Assembly: GCA_964415185.1 (NCBI GenBank) | Contig: CAYPZI010000041.1 | Location: 1-22,266 of the forward strand | DNA from: CAYVBJ01 sp964415185 | GTDB lineage: Bacteria > Bacteroidota > Rhodothermia > Balneolales > Balneolaceae | Reading direction: 5' to 3' | Length of the DNA: 22,266 nt | In this document: positions 14,931 through 22,266 of the stretch, piece by piece | How the letters are laid out: every line of letters begins with the position of its first letter | Position numbering within the stretch: position 1 is the stretch's first letter | Notes under the pieces: generated by a model | Database searches by the model: none | The model's input: only the letters and a program-made list of their open reading frames with translations | Told to the model about the DNA's origin: nothing | Program-made: the position numbers and the translations under genes

Positions 14931-15032
14931 TCGTATAAATTCCCGTAATTTTATATTGGTTTAAAGTTTAGAAAATAGTTGATGGATATATAATATTAGA
15001 GATTCATATTTACGAAATGTTACAAAAAATAT

Positions 15033-15257
15033 TCAGTTAATAGTAAATCCTTCTTTCTCCAAAATCTTTTTTACCTTATTTATATGTGAACCTTGTATGG
15101 TAATGGTTTTTCCCGAAACATGTCCGCCTGCGCCGCAGGAACTTTTCAGTTTACTGGCCAGCTTGTCAATAACTTCAGGATTGTGTGTAATACCGGATAT
15201 TTCAGTCACAGGATTGCCGGTACCCGGGTTTCGCTTTTCCGATACTTTTATATTCAT
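15033..15257 (-). CDS. Short SUI1/eIF1-like (YciH-type) protein
   Basis: The 74-residue protein holds the SUI1 core: KRNPGTGNPVTEISGI, a helix with IDKLASKLKSSCGAGGHVSGKTITIQGSH, and a final VKKILEKEGF. Bacterial YciH proteins of this family are usually about 105-110 residues, so the N-terminal extension is missing. The frame extends to a TTG at 15284, but the ATG at 15257 has AAGG three bases upstream and is preferred. The family relates to eukaryotic eIF1, which checks start-codon choice on the small ribosomal subunit; the bacterial role is less clear, with translation or stress roles proposed. The upstream region is shared with the divergent BFN operon. The call as SUI1 is firm; its role here is inferred. 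Confidence 0.92.
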   Translation of the reverse strand: MNIKVSEKRNPGTGNPVTEISGITHNPEVIDKLASKLKSSCGAGGHVSGKTITIQGSHINKVKKILEKEGFTIN

Positions 15258-15421
15258 AAGCCTTAATGTAATAGATCTTTTCAATAATACAAATCGATAA
15301 TGTCAATTCGAAAGAGATTAAAACAGTTATAAAATAAAGAATGAATAAAGCGGTTTAAGTGATGGCGAAAAATGGTTAAATTTGACAACGTGAAAGTAAA
15401 AATTTCAAACCGGAGAACGTG

Positions 15422-16003
15422 GTGCAAAAAATAGAAATGGAAATTCTGGGTTTGTCAACCAGTCCCAGCAGTGGTGGTGCCTATGCCCTGATATTGACAG
15501 AAAAAAACGGGAACAGGCGGCTTCCAATCATAATAGGTACGTTTGAGGCACAGGCTATTGCACTTGAGCTTGAAAGTATAAAGCCGCCAAGGCCCATGAC
15601 ACATGACCTATTAAAAAACCTTGTACTGAGTTTTAATTCATCGGTTCAGGAAGTTTTTATTAATGAACTGAGTGAGGGTACTTTCTTTGCACAAATTCAC
15701 TATGACAGGGAGGATAACAAAGTAGAGCTTGATGCAAGGCCCAGCGATGCAATCGCTGTAGCCATTCGTTTTGGTGCACCCATTTTTGTCCATCCCGAAG
15801 TACTCGACGAAGCCGGAATTGCATCGGAAGAACGGCCGGAACAAAATGTTGGAAAAAAATCATCTGCCGGCGGCGAATCAAAATCCAGGGGAGAAATGAG
15901 TAAACTCGAACAGCTCGAAGAAGACCTTCAGCTTGCCATCAAAACAGAAAATTACGAAAAAGCGGCCAAACTCCGTGATCAGATTCAAAAATTAAAAAGC
16001 TAA
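15422..16003 (+). CDS. Bifunctional nuclease (BFN/DUF151) domain protein with UVR motif
   Basis: The 193-residue protein starts with the BFN domain (about 1-134): EILGLSTSPSSGGAYALIL, LPIIIGTFEAQAIALELE, PPRPMTHDLL and ARPSDAIAVAIR are its hallmarks. A charged, low-complexity linker follows (about 135-158), then a C-terminal UVR motif (EQLEEDLQLAIKTENYEKAA and on), as in UvrB, UvrC and McsA, which mediates protein contact. BFN proteins have been reported with nuclease activity in plants and in Thermotoga structural work; the bacterial role is unsettled. Two GTG codons stand in tandem (15419, 15422); GGAG at 15412-15415 is six bases from the second and only three from the first, so 15422 is chosen. 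bshC begins one base after this gene's stop, so they form one operon. Confidence 0.93.
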   Translation: MQKIEMEILGLSTSPSSGGAYALILTEKNGNRRLPIIIGTFEAQAIALELESIKPPRPMTHDLLKNLVLSFNSSVQEVFINELSEGTFFAQIHYDREDNKVELDARPSDAIAVAIRFGAPIFVHPEVLDEAGIASEERPEQNVGKKSSAGGESKSRGEMSKLEQLEEDLQLAIKTENYEKAAKLRDQIQKLKS

Positions 16004-16004
16004 C

Positions 16005-17624
16005 GTGAATTGTTGTTCTACTATTCCATTCAAACAGTTGCCATTCAGTGAACTGTTTAATGACTATATTAAAAACCCGGAAAAACTCAAACCTTTTTAT
16101 GAGAATAATCCTCTTTGTGAGAGAGAAACAGAAGATTTTCTGAGCTCTTACGAATTCAGTGGCGACCGGAAAACGTCGGCTGAACTGCTGAAATCGTTCA
16201 ATAAAAAGTTTGATGCCGGAAAGGAAACCCTGAACCAGGTTGAAAAACTTAACCAGCCGGACTGCCTGACGGTGGTTACCGGCCAGCAGCTAACTCTCTA
16301 CGGAGGGCCGCTTTTTACCGTCTATAAAACCGTTTCAGCAATTGTGTTCGCGCATAAGCTTGAAATCAAATACGGAAGGCCTGTGGTGCCCGTATTCTGG
16401 CTTGCCGATGAAGACCATGACTATGAGGAGGCCGCCACACTCGGTATTCTGGACAGGGATGACTGGCATCAACTTACATATGAGATCCGGGAAAATTCAA
16501 AAAAACCGGTTGGCAGAATTGAGTTCAATTCGGGCTTTTCTGAATTCAGGGATAAGCTCTCTGAATATCTGCTTGATACCGACTTTACCCATGAGCTTAC
16601 AAACCTGCTTGATATATGCTATCGTCCCGGGGCCACATTCAGGGAAGCATTCGGAAAATTAATCCTGAATTTGTTTTCAAAACATGGACTGATCCTCGCG
16701 GGCAGTGATGATAAACAGATCAAAAAGCACTGTGGCCATATTCTGAAAAAAACGGTACAAGAACATGAGAAAATATATGGTGCATTAAGCGCTTCAACCG
16801 GGAAATTGCTCGAAAGCGGGTACCATCAGCAGGTAAAAATCGGGAAATCGAACCTGTTTTTGCTGAATGAAACCGGAAGCCGGTTAAAGCTTGATCTTGA
16901 CGAAGATGGTAACTGGTTTGCAGATAACAAGACTCTCACTAAAACAGAGCTGCTTGATCAAATAGATTCTGATCCGGCATCTTTCTCTCCGAATGTTTTT
17001 ACCAGGCCGCTCTTGCAGGATTACCTGCTGCCGGCCGCCGCCTATGTTGCTGGTCCCGGCGAACTTGCCTACTATGCACAGATGAAAGAGCTGTATAGCG
17101 TATTCGATATGAAAATGCCCATGATCATGCCCCGGTTTTCGGCTACCTTGCTGGAGTCGAACATCGACAGGATCATGGAAAAGCTGCCGTTTAAAATCGG
17201 TGAATACGACAAACGAATTGAAGACCTTGAATCGGAATTCATTGAACAGTCGGATGAGGTGGATGTGGAAGCCATATTTAACGACTGGAAAAAGAAAGAG
17301 GATAAAATCACCGAGGAAAAAAAAGAAGCGATCGGGAAAATCGATCCCACCCTTAAAGGAAGTGCAGGTAAAGCCAAGGCTCAATTTTTTACGGAACTGG
17401 ATAAACTGAAGGGTAAAATTTACAGGTCGCTTAAACAGCAGGAAGAAACCGACCTGAAACGAATCCACAAGATCAAAGCCAATTTATTCCCGGGCGGCGG
17501 ACTTCAGGAACGCCAGGTTGCTTTTATCTATTTTATGAACAAATACGGGATCGACATCTGGGATAAAACCATCTCCTTTTTTAAACATGAAGAACCGGTT
17601 AACCATAAGGTCATCAAGTTCTGA
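16005..17624 (+). CDS. bshC: Bacillithiol biosynthesis cysteine ligase BshC
   Basis: The 539-residue protein matches BshC, which adds cysteine to glucosaminyl-malate in the last step of bacillithiol synthesis. Family blocks are VVTGQQLTLYGGPLFTVYK (90-108, with TGQQ and GGP), PVVPVFWLADEDHDYEEA (126-143) and AGPGELAYYAQM (G350-E353). A long charged coiled coil (about 395-500) is the known dimer stalk, and the end block GGGLQERQVAFIYFMNKYG is present. Length is normal. The start is GTG at 16005, one base after the BFN stop, and the TTG of the cyclo-ligase comes three bases after its own stop, so all three genes are in one operon. bshA and bshB are not in the window. Presence implies a bacillithiol-making cell, consistent with the FCB group or Firmicutes; gene content favours FCB. 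Confidence 0.96.
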   Translation: MNCCSTIPFKQLPFSELFNDYIKNPEKLKPFYENNPLCERETEDFLSSYEFSGDRKTSAELLKSFNKKFDAGKETLNQVEKLNQPDCLTVVTGQQLTLYGGPLFTVYKTVSAIVFAHKLEIKYGRPVVPVFWLADEDHDYEEAATLGILDRDDWHQLTYEIRENSKKPVGRIEFNSGFSEFRDKLSEYLLDTDFTHELTNLLDICYRPGATFREAFGKLILNLFSKHGLILAGSDDKQIKKHCGHILKKTVQEHEKIYGALSASTGKLLESGYHQQVKIGKSNLFLLNETGSRLKLDLDEDGNWFADNKTLTKTELLDQIDSDPASFSPNVFTRPLLQDYLLPAAAYVAGPGELAYYAQMKELYSVFDMKMPMIMPRFSATLLESNIDRIMEKLPFKIGEYDKRIEDLESEFIEQSDEVDVEAIFNDWKKKEDKITEEKKEAIGKIDPTLKGSAGKAKAQFFTELDKLKGKIYRSLKQQEETDLKRIHKIKANLFPGGGLQERQVAFIYFMNKYGIDIWDKTISFFKHEEPVNHKVIKF

Positions 17625-17627
17625 ATT

Positions 17628-18224
17628 TTGAATTCATCAGCCCCAAACAGAAAAAAAACCCTCAGAAAACATTATTTGAATGTCAGAAAGAACCTGAGTG
17701 CCGGGGATTATGAAAATAAGAGCCAAGCTATTTTTGAAAATTTTAAAAAATGGCTCGATATCCAAAATGTGAATCATATTCATTGTTATATTTCAATGAG
17801 TGAGAGGCGAGAAGTAAGTACGGATGATCTGATTGACTGGCTTCTTAAAAACCACTATATCGTTTCGGTACCGGTGGTTAATTTTAAAGAGAACAGCCTT
17901 GAACATTACCAAATTGCTCCTGGTTTTGAATTAAAAGAAAATAAATGGGGGGTGAAGGAGCCCGCTCCGGAACAAAGGGTTAAAAGAACGGAACCCCCGC
18001 TTTTTGACATAGTGATTGTGCCGGTTGTAGCAGCCGATAAAGAAGGAACGCGGTTGGGATATGGCAAGGGATTTTACGATCGTTTTTTATCACAAACCAA
18101 TGCATTGAAAACAGGTCTTGTATTCAGCGATTGCGTAACCGATAAAGAACTACCGGCCGAATCGTTCGATATTCCGCTGGATTTTTTAATGACGGATAAG
18201 GGTGTTATTCAAACGAATACCTGA
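17628..18224 (+). CDS. 5-formyltetrahydrofolate cyclo-ligase
   Basis: The 198-residue enzyme converts 5-formyl-THF to 5,10-methenyl-THF using ATP, rescuing folate from a stable storage or inhibitory form. The N-terminal KKTLRKHYLNVRKNLS (9-24) is the family start, REVST (61-65) contributes to the folate site, and GTRLGYGKGFYDRFL (140-154) is the diagnostic phosphate/ATP loop. The start is a TTG at 17628: it is three bases after the bshC stop, and no later codon keeps the KxxLR motif. No Shine-Dalgarno is visible, so translation may be coupled to bshC. It is the last gene of the BFN-bshC run before an 83-bp gap. Confidence 0.95.
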   Translation: MNSSAPNRKKTLRKHYLNVRKNLSAGDYENKSQAIFENFKKWLDIQNVNHIHCYISMSERREVSTDDLIDWLLKNHYIVSVPVVNFKENSLEHYQIAPGFELKENKWGVKEPAPEQRVKRTEPPLFDIVIVPVVAADKEGTRLGYGKGFYDRFLSQTNALKTGLVFSDCVTDKELPAESFDIPLDFLMTDKGVIQTNT

Positions 18225-18313
18225 AATTCGAACGTTATTACTTTCAGTTGTAAAAGTTTTTTGAAACCGGAAAGCATTTTATTCGTAGCCTTCTATATAA
18301 ATAGGAATTGATT

Positions 18314-19042
18314 ATGGCTGAAAAAACTACGCAAAATTATTCGAATACCGTTGAAGTAGAAGAAAAAGACCTTCAGGCTGCTCTCGAAGATTTTTTCCGT
18401 GAAGAGGAGAAGCAGGAAAAAAGTATCTGGAATATATCAACTATCACCGGCCTGGTGATGCTTTTTGTGGTTTTGGGAGTTTTCGGTCAGTCTTTAGTAT
18501 CCAGCCTGTTTGGGGTGGCACCGGCTTTTGAACTCTCATGGTTGTTGAACATTTTGCCGGTTGCCGGAGGGGCACTTGTTCTGGCTGCCGGCTTTGGCTA
18601 TTTAACCGGTGAAAACAAAAAGAAAAAAAGCCGCATCCATAATGCCGCATCGGTTTTCGATGATTTTGATACCACCACTTACAAGAGGCCGGCAGTATCT
18701 CCTTATACCTCTTCAGATAAACTGGATGAATTTTTAAAAACGGATACACGTAAAAAAGACAGCAAAGGCAGGCGTACGTTCAGGGAAAAAGAACTTGAAT
18801 CGTACGCCCTGAACCAGCGGAAAAAATTATTCAGGTCAAGAAAAGACAAAAAGATTTTGGGCGTCTGCGGCGGGCTTGCCAACTACTTCGGAATCAGTTC
18901 TACACTCGTGCGCATTATTTTTCTTCTTGCCTTTTTTCTCGGATACGGAAGTTTTTTAATAGTTTATATCGTTTTGGGTATTATTATGCCAACGGAGCCT
19001 TTTAGGCTTTCGGACCGAAATTTTGATTTAAACTCTGACTAA
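18314..19042 (+). CDS. PspC-domain membrane protein with N-terminal two-helix extension
   Basis: The 242-residue protein has an acidic N-terminus (about 12-35), two hydrophobic helices (about 43-63 and 74-97), a basic, Ser/Lys-rich cytoplasmic linker (about 100-168), and then a C-terminal PspC domain (171-227: LFRSRKDKKILGVCGGLANYFGISSTLVR, a helix, and a final LGIIMPT). In E. coli PspC senses envelope stress with PspB and PspA; none of those genes is here. PspC alone is about 60 residues, so three-quarters of this protein is extra. ATG 18314 has AGGA seven bases upstream (18303-18306); a TTG at 18308 would overlap that site and is rejected. tmk starts nine bases after its stop. Confidence 0.9.
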   Translation: MAEKTTQNYSNTVEVEEKDLQAALEDFFREEEKQEKSIWNISTITGLVMLFVVLGVFGQSLVSSLFGVAPAFELSWLLNILPVAGGALVLAAGFGYLTGENKKKKSRIHNAASVFDDFDTTTYKRPAVSPYTSSDKLDEFLKTDTRKKDSKGRRTFREKELESYALNQRKKLFRSRKDKKILGVCGGLANYFGISSTLVRIIFLLAFFLGYGSFLIVYIVLGIIMPTEPFRLSDRNFDLNSD

Positions 19043-19051
19043 ATACCTGTT

Positions 19052-19675
19052 TTGCTGATAACATTCGAAGGCATCGACGGATGCGGGAAATCCACCCAGA
19101 TCAAGCTTCTTGAGGAATTATTCAAAAAAAGGAATATCCGTTACTCTATATTCAGAGAGCCGGGTGGTGTGGCAATATCTGAAAAGATCAGGGAACTGTT
19201 ACTGGATGCCGGAAACCGGATTGACCCCGTAACCGAACTCCTGCTTTTTTCGTCGGCACGGTCACAGCTTGTGGCTGAAAAAGTGATTCCCTTGCTGAAC
19301 GAAAAAACGGTTGTGATACTCGACCGGTTTTTCGACTCAACAACAGCTTACCAGGGTTACGGCCGGGAGTTTGAAGATATAGAAACCATCCACCGGCTGA
19401 ATGAAATTGCCTCTCACGGTATTTCACCCGATGTGACCTATTACCTCTCAATTTCGCTTGAAGAAGCCATCAAAAGAAGGTCTGGCCAAAGAGAAGACCG
19501 TATGGAAAAATCCGGCATCGAATTTTTTAAACGCGTAATCCGCGGCTTTGAAACACTTGTCGAAACCGAGAGCCGTATAGTCAGGCTGGATGCCCTGAAA
19601 GAACCTCACGAGGTTCATGCCGATCTTCTGGCAGATCTCTCTTCCCGTCTTTCCGGATTGAAAGTTTCGGGTTGA
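19052..19675 (+). CDS. tmk: Thymidylate kinase
   Basis: The 207-residue enzyme phosphorylates dTMP to dTDP. The P-loop GIDGCGKST is at 7-15, REPGG at 35-39 with R35 contacting the dTMP phosphate, LDRFFDSTTAYQGYGR starts at 90 (D91-R92-F93), and the LID arginines lie in RRSGQREDRME. Length is typical. The start is TTG at 19052; the residues right after it (LITFEGIDG) are the first strand, so no later start is possible. It lies nine bases after the PspC-protein stop. The last 95 bases overlap antisense with the 3' end of the MMPL exporter gene, so the final C-terminal residues (after about 176) share DNA with that gene. Confidence 0.98.
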   Translation: MLITFEGIDGCGKSTQIKLLEELFKKRNIRYSIFREPGGVAISEKIRELLLDAGNRIDPVTELLLFSSARSQLVAEKVIPLLNEKTVVILDRFFDSTTAYQGYGREFEDIETIHRLNEIASHGISPDVTYYLSISLEEAIKRRSGQREDRMEKSGIEFFKRVIRGFETLVETESRIVRLDALKEPHEVHADLLADLSSRLSGLKVSG

Positions 19676-21923
19676 TCAGGTAAAAAAGAGAGGGGAGAAG
19701 AAACAGGTCGGCAATAAGTGCAGCTCCAATCGTGGTGCATACCAATAAACCCATCATGGTAGTCGACGTGAATGAGCTGCTGATCAATGTGCCAAATCCC
19801 GCAATTAAAATCATACTTGTAATGATGATGGCGCGCCCGGTTTTAACCGTTGTATCCCGCAGTGCCCGGTGCATCGGTTTTCCCCTCAGGTATTCGATCC
19901 TGAAGCGTGCCAGGTAGTGGATGGAATCATCAACGGCAATACCGAGCGAAATCGTAAAGATGACGGCTGTTGACGGTTTGATGGCGATTCCCATAAATCC
20001 CATAATCCCACCGATAATCACCAGCGGCAACAGGTTCGGAATGAGTGAAATAATAACCAGCCTGAAATTTTTAAACAGGATGGCCATGATAACAGAGATG
20101 GCAGCAATGGCAAGAAGTATACTCCATGCCAGGGAATAGACAATCTTCTCGGTCAGGTCGGCGCTTAAAATGGTGGTTCCGGTCACGGTAACAGTGTAAT
20201 CCTGAATGTGTGTGGCCAGCCATGCCTCAACCTCACTCCTGATTTCATTGATTCGGCCGGAGCCGGCATCTTCGACAAAAGCTGTGACCCTGGCCGTACT
20301 GTAATCAAAGTTGACAAACCGTGTCAGCTCGTCGGCTGAGTTCACTTCAAGAAGCAAAGCATATTGAGCCACGGCATTATCATTTTCAGGCATGGATGAA
20401 CCGGAGGCAGGCTGCAAGGTTGTGTGCACTTCCTGCATCAGGGTGTGAAAACCGGATATCTTGTGAATTTCGGGAAACGAAAGAAGAAACTGCTCGAATT
20501 CACCGAGATTGTTCATCAGGCCTGATTTGAGAACACCCTCGGTTTCACCTGACCCAATGATAAATTCCATGGGAAACTGGGGCGTCAGGTTTTCACTGAA
20601 AAACCTGCTGTCCTGCATGATTTGAGTGTCTTCTTCTATGTCGTCAAAAATTCTGCCGTTCACTTCAAGGTTTGAGATTCCAAGCCCGATCAAAAGTGTC
20701 AAAGCGAGTGTGCCGAATACAATTTGCTTGTTATAACGGCGGTTAAAAATGGTAACACGATCAAGAACTCTTTTGAAAAAGTCGTAGATATAGCTGCTTT
20801 TTTTGCTGAATACCTTGCCGGTGTTAAAATAGGATAAAACCGCCGGCAGGAAGAAGATGGTGATCAGATAAGCAATCAAAACGCCGGCAGCGGTGTAGAT
20901 GCCAAACCGCTTCATGGGGATGATATTGCTGCTGGCCAGGGTGGCAAAACCGATGGCCGTCGTGAGGCTGGTCAGAAAAGTGGCGCTGCCCAGCATCTTC
21001 AGCATTTCAATAATCGACTTTTTGTTGGCCTGCCCATGCTCAACACCGTCATCGTATTTTGATATCATGTGAATGGCATCCGCCACGCCTACGCATAACA
21101 GAATGGGGGCAATGGTGCTGCTCATGATTTCAAGGTATCCGCCGGTAAGGTACATCGAGGCGATGGTAAGCAGCAGGGTTACCCAGACAATAATCATCGG
21201 AAAGAAAATTCCCCACACGCTGCGGTAGAGAAACCAGAGCAAGGCAATGATAAATATGGAAGAGAGGCCGATGTAAACCACGATCTCATCATTCAGCAGG
21301 TTCACATACTGGTTCCGGTAGTAGGGGATTCCGGAGATGTGAAAGGTGTAATCCTGCCGGTACCCGTCAAGAATGGAGTTCGCGGAAGCTATGATTTGGT
21401 TCCGGTTTTCATAGCTGTTTTGGTCCTCGCGGATTTGTACCAGGATGGCGGTCTCTTCAAAATCTTCACTTACAAGAAAACCCCTGGCAAAAGGGTTATC
21501 TTCGATTCGCTGCCGCACAAGGCCAAGCGAGTCGGGTGAAAGACTCTCTTTGGTTAGCAGAGAGTCGAAGCGGAGGGTTCCGTTCGAGCTGCGGATGTTT
21601 ACGGCCGACCAGAGGCTTCTCACATCCTCAACAAACGGCACCTGTTTCAGGCTATCCGTAACCTGTTTCAGGTCTGTGAGTACTTTTGCTGACAAAAGTG
21701 AGTCACTTGAAAACCCGATCAGGATGGTGTTGTCATCGCGTCCGAATTCTTCTTCCAGGATTTCGTAGTTACGGATTACTTCATCTTCTTCGGGATAAAA
21801 TCCTTCGAGGTTAAAGTCGGTACGAATCTGCAATGCGGGGTAGACCGCCGCGAGCGACAACAGCAAAATTCCGGCCAGTACAATCCGCGGCCGGGAGGCA
21901 ATAAAACGGGCGAATGTTTCCAA
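19581..21923 (-). CDS. MMPL/RND-superfamily exporter
   Basis: The 780-residue protein has the duplicated RND layout: a transmembrane helix near 12-30, a large periplasmic domain, a five-helix bundle, then the same again. The fourth-helix acidic motifs are seen twice, GVADAIHMISKYDD (D282) and GIAVDDSIHYLARF (D665-D666), as in MMPL and HpnN-type transporters that use proton flux. Such proteins move lipids or hydrophobic compounds; the substrate is unknown. There is no membrane-fusion or outer-membrane partner gene in the window. The start is TTG at 21923 with AGGA three bases upstream; the helix follows at once and no ATG lies close. The C-terminal tail (about the last 30 residues, basic and acidic) is coded opposite tmk, which is an odd end for this family and may be an extension. 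Confidence 0.93.
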   Translation of the reverse strand: METFARFIASRPRIVLAGILLLSLAAVYPALQIRTDFNLEGFYPEEDEVIRNYEILEEEFGRDDNTILIGFSSDSLLSAKVLTDLKQVTDSLKQVPFVEDVRSLWSAVNIRSSNGTLRFDSLLTKESLSPDSLGLVRQRIEDNPFARGFLVSEDFEETAILVQIREDQNSYENRNQIIASANSILDGYRQDYTFHISGIPYYRNQYVNLLNDEIVVYIGLSSIFIIALLWFLYRSVWGIFFPMIIVWVTLLLTIASMYLTGGYLEIMSSTIAPILLCVGVADAIHMISKYDDGVEHGQANKKSIIEMLKMLGSATFLTSLTTAIGFATLASSNIIPMKRFGIYTAAGVLIAYLITIFFLPAVLSYFNTGKVFSKKSSYIYDFFKRVLDRVTIFNRRYNKQIVFGTLALTLLIGLGISNLEVNGRIFDDIEEDTQIMQDSRFFSENLTPQFPMEFIIGSGETEGVLKSGLMNNLGEFEQFLLSFPEIHKISGFHTLMQEVHTTLQPASGSSMPENDNAVAQYALLLEVNSADELTRFVNFDYSTARVTAFVEDAGSGRINEIRSEVEAWLATHIQDYTVTVTGTTILSADLTEKIVYSLAWSILLAIAAISVIMAILFKNFRLVIISLIPNLLPLVIIGGIMGFMGIAIKPSTAVIFTISLGIAVDDSIHYLARFRIEYLRGKPMHRALRDTTVKTGRAIIITSMILIAGFGTLISSSFTSTTMMGLLVCTTIGAALIADLFLLPSLFYLINPKLSIRKDGKRDLPEDRHEPREVLSGHPA

Positions 21924-22266
21924 TTATCCTGTTTGTTTTAATAAAAATAGTGTTGGCAGGTCATCGAATGGGTCTTTCTGCAGTGAATAAAAATATTCAA
22001 TCATACTCATTTTTTATAAAAAGCTCATTAGATTATTTTTTTTAATAACCGTGTTGTTACAGTTGATACAAAAGAACCGGATTTTTCAATTTAACATTCG
22101 TTGAAGGGAAGATATTATCCGAACCGGAAAACAGAGTTGAGTTTGATACGGAATAAAAAACGAAGGGACGGATCAAGCCTTACGGTTTCACGCAGAGGAC
22201 GCATGGGATGTGCGGTGGACGCGGGTTTTGTTGGAGTTTGTGTAAAAATTTGGTTTTATGTTGATT
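21924..22266. other. Upstream region of the MMPL gene, no gene seen
   Basis: These 343 bases are AT-rich to about 22080, where the leader and promoter of the MMPL gene must lie. No open frame with coding character is visible. At 22184-22222 the sequence turns GC-richer and contains TTTCACGCAGAGGACGCATG and a second GGACGCG, which resembles repeat-like sequence rather than coding sequence. The window ends without a recognisable next gene. Confidence 0.4.

Noticed and set aside
15382..15410. TTGACA as a -35 box for the BFN operon
   Set aside because: At 17-bp spacing the -10 position reads TTCAAA/TCAAAC and the start site would fall on the Shine-Dalgarno. An overlapping TAAATTTG (15377-15384) fits the FCB -7 pattern TAnnTTTG better but lacks a matching -33 TTG, so neither is called.

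Overview
The window reads as ordinary chromosome from a bacterium of the Fibrobacterota-Chlorobiota-Bacteroidota superphylum, most likely Balneolota/Rhodothermota. This is inferred from gene content: bacillithiol enzyme BshC, a bifunctional-nuclease (BFN) family protein with a UVR tail, a bacterial SUI1/eIF1-like protein, a DUF6580 membrane protein, and a patatin fused to an outer-membrane barrel. Composition is moderate to low GC, and many genes lack a clear Shine-Dalgarno sequence. No rRNA, tRNA, CRISPR array, transposase or phage gene was recognised.

Layout. 1-1001: an AT-rich gene for a small XPF/ERCC4-type nuclease with a helix-hairpin-helix tail, bracketed by two direct copies of a GC-rich repeat that ends in a strong hairpin; more palindromes lie on its 3' side. 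This is the accessory-looking part of the window. 1084-5094: a possible 29-residue membrane peptide, then a minus-strand series: SDR oxidoreductase, DUF6580 membrane protein, secreted YceI protein (with its own terminator and a long palindrome upstream), and a translationally coupled pair, alkyladenine DNA glycosylase and a YihY/BrkB membrane protein. 5095-5417: divergent intergenic region. 5418-11625 (+): MutS, YtoQ-family protein, 6-phosphogluconate dehydrogenase and a GntP-type gluconate permease. 11650-15257 (-): TPR protein, patatin/POTRA/beta-barrel protein, stand-alone receiver domain, short SUI1-like factor. 15422-19675 (+): a tight run of BFN-UVR protein, BshC and 5-formyltetrahydrofolate cyclo-ligase, followed by a PspC-domain membrane protein and thymidylate kinase. 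19581-21923 (-): an MMPL/RND exporter whose 3' end overlaps tmk antisense by 95 bp. The last 343 bases hold no recognisable gene.

How the genes fit together. Genome maintenance recurs (ERCC4 nuclease, alkyladenine glycosylase, MutS), but these genes are not in one operon apart from the glycosylase/YihY pair. gnd and gntP suggest gluconate uptake feeding the oxidative pentose phosphate route, although no gluconate kinase is present here. The BFN-bshC-cyclo-ligase run, with 1 and 3 nt between genes, joins thiol redox and folate metabolism, and tmk consumes dTMP, the product of folate chemistry. Eight of the 20 recognised protein-coding genes appear to start with GTG or TTG. The only feature that could be part of something undescribed is the repeat-bracketed ERCC4 nuclease; the rest looks like vertically inherited housekeeping or common accessory genes.
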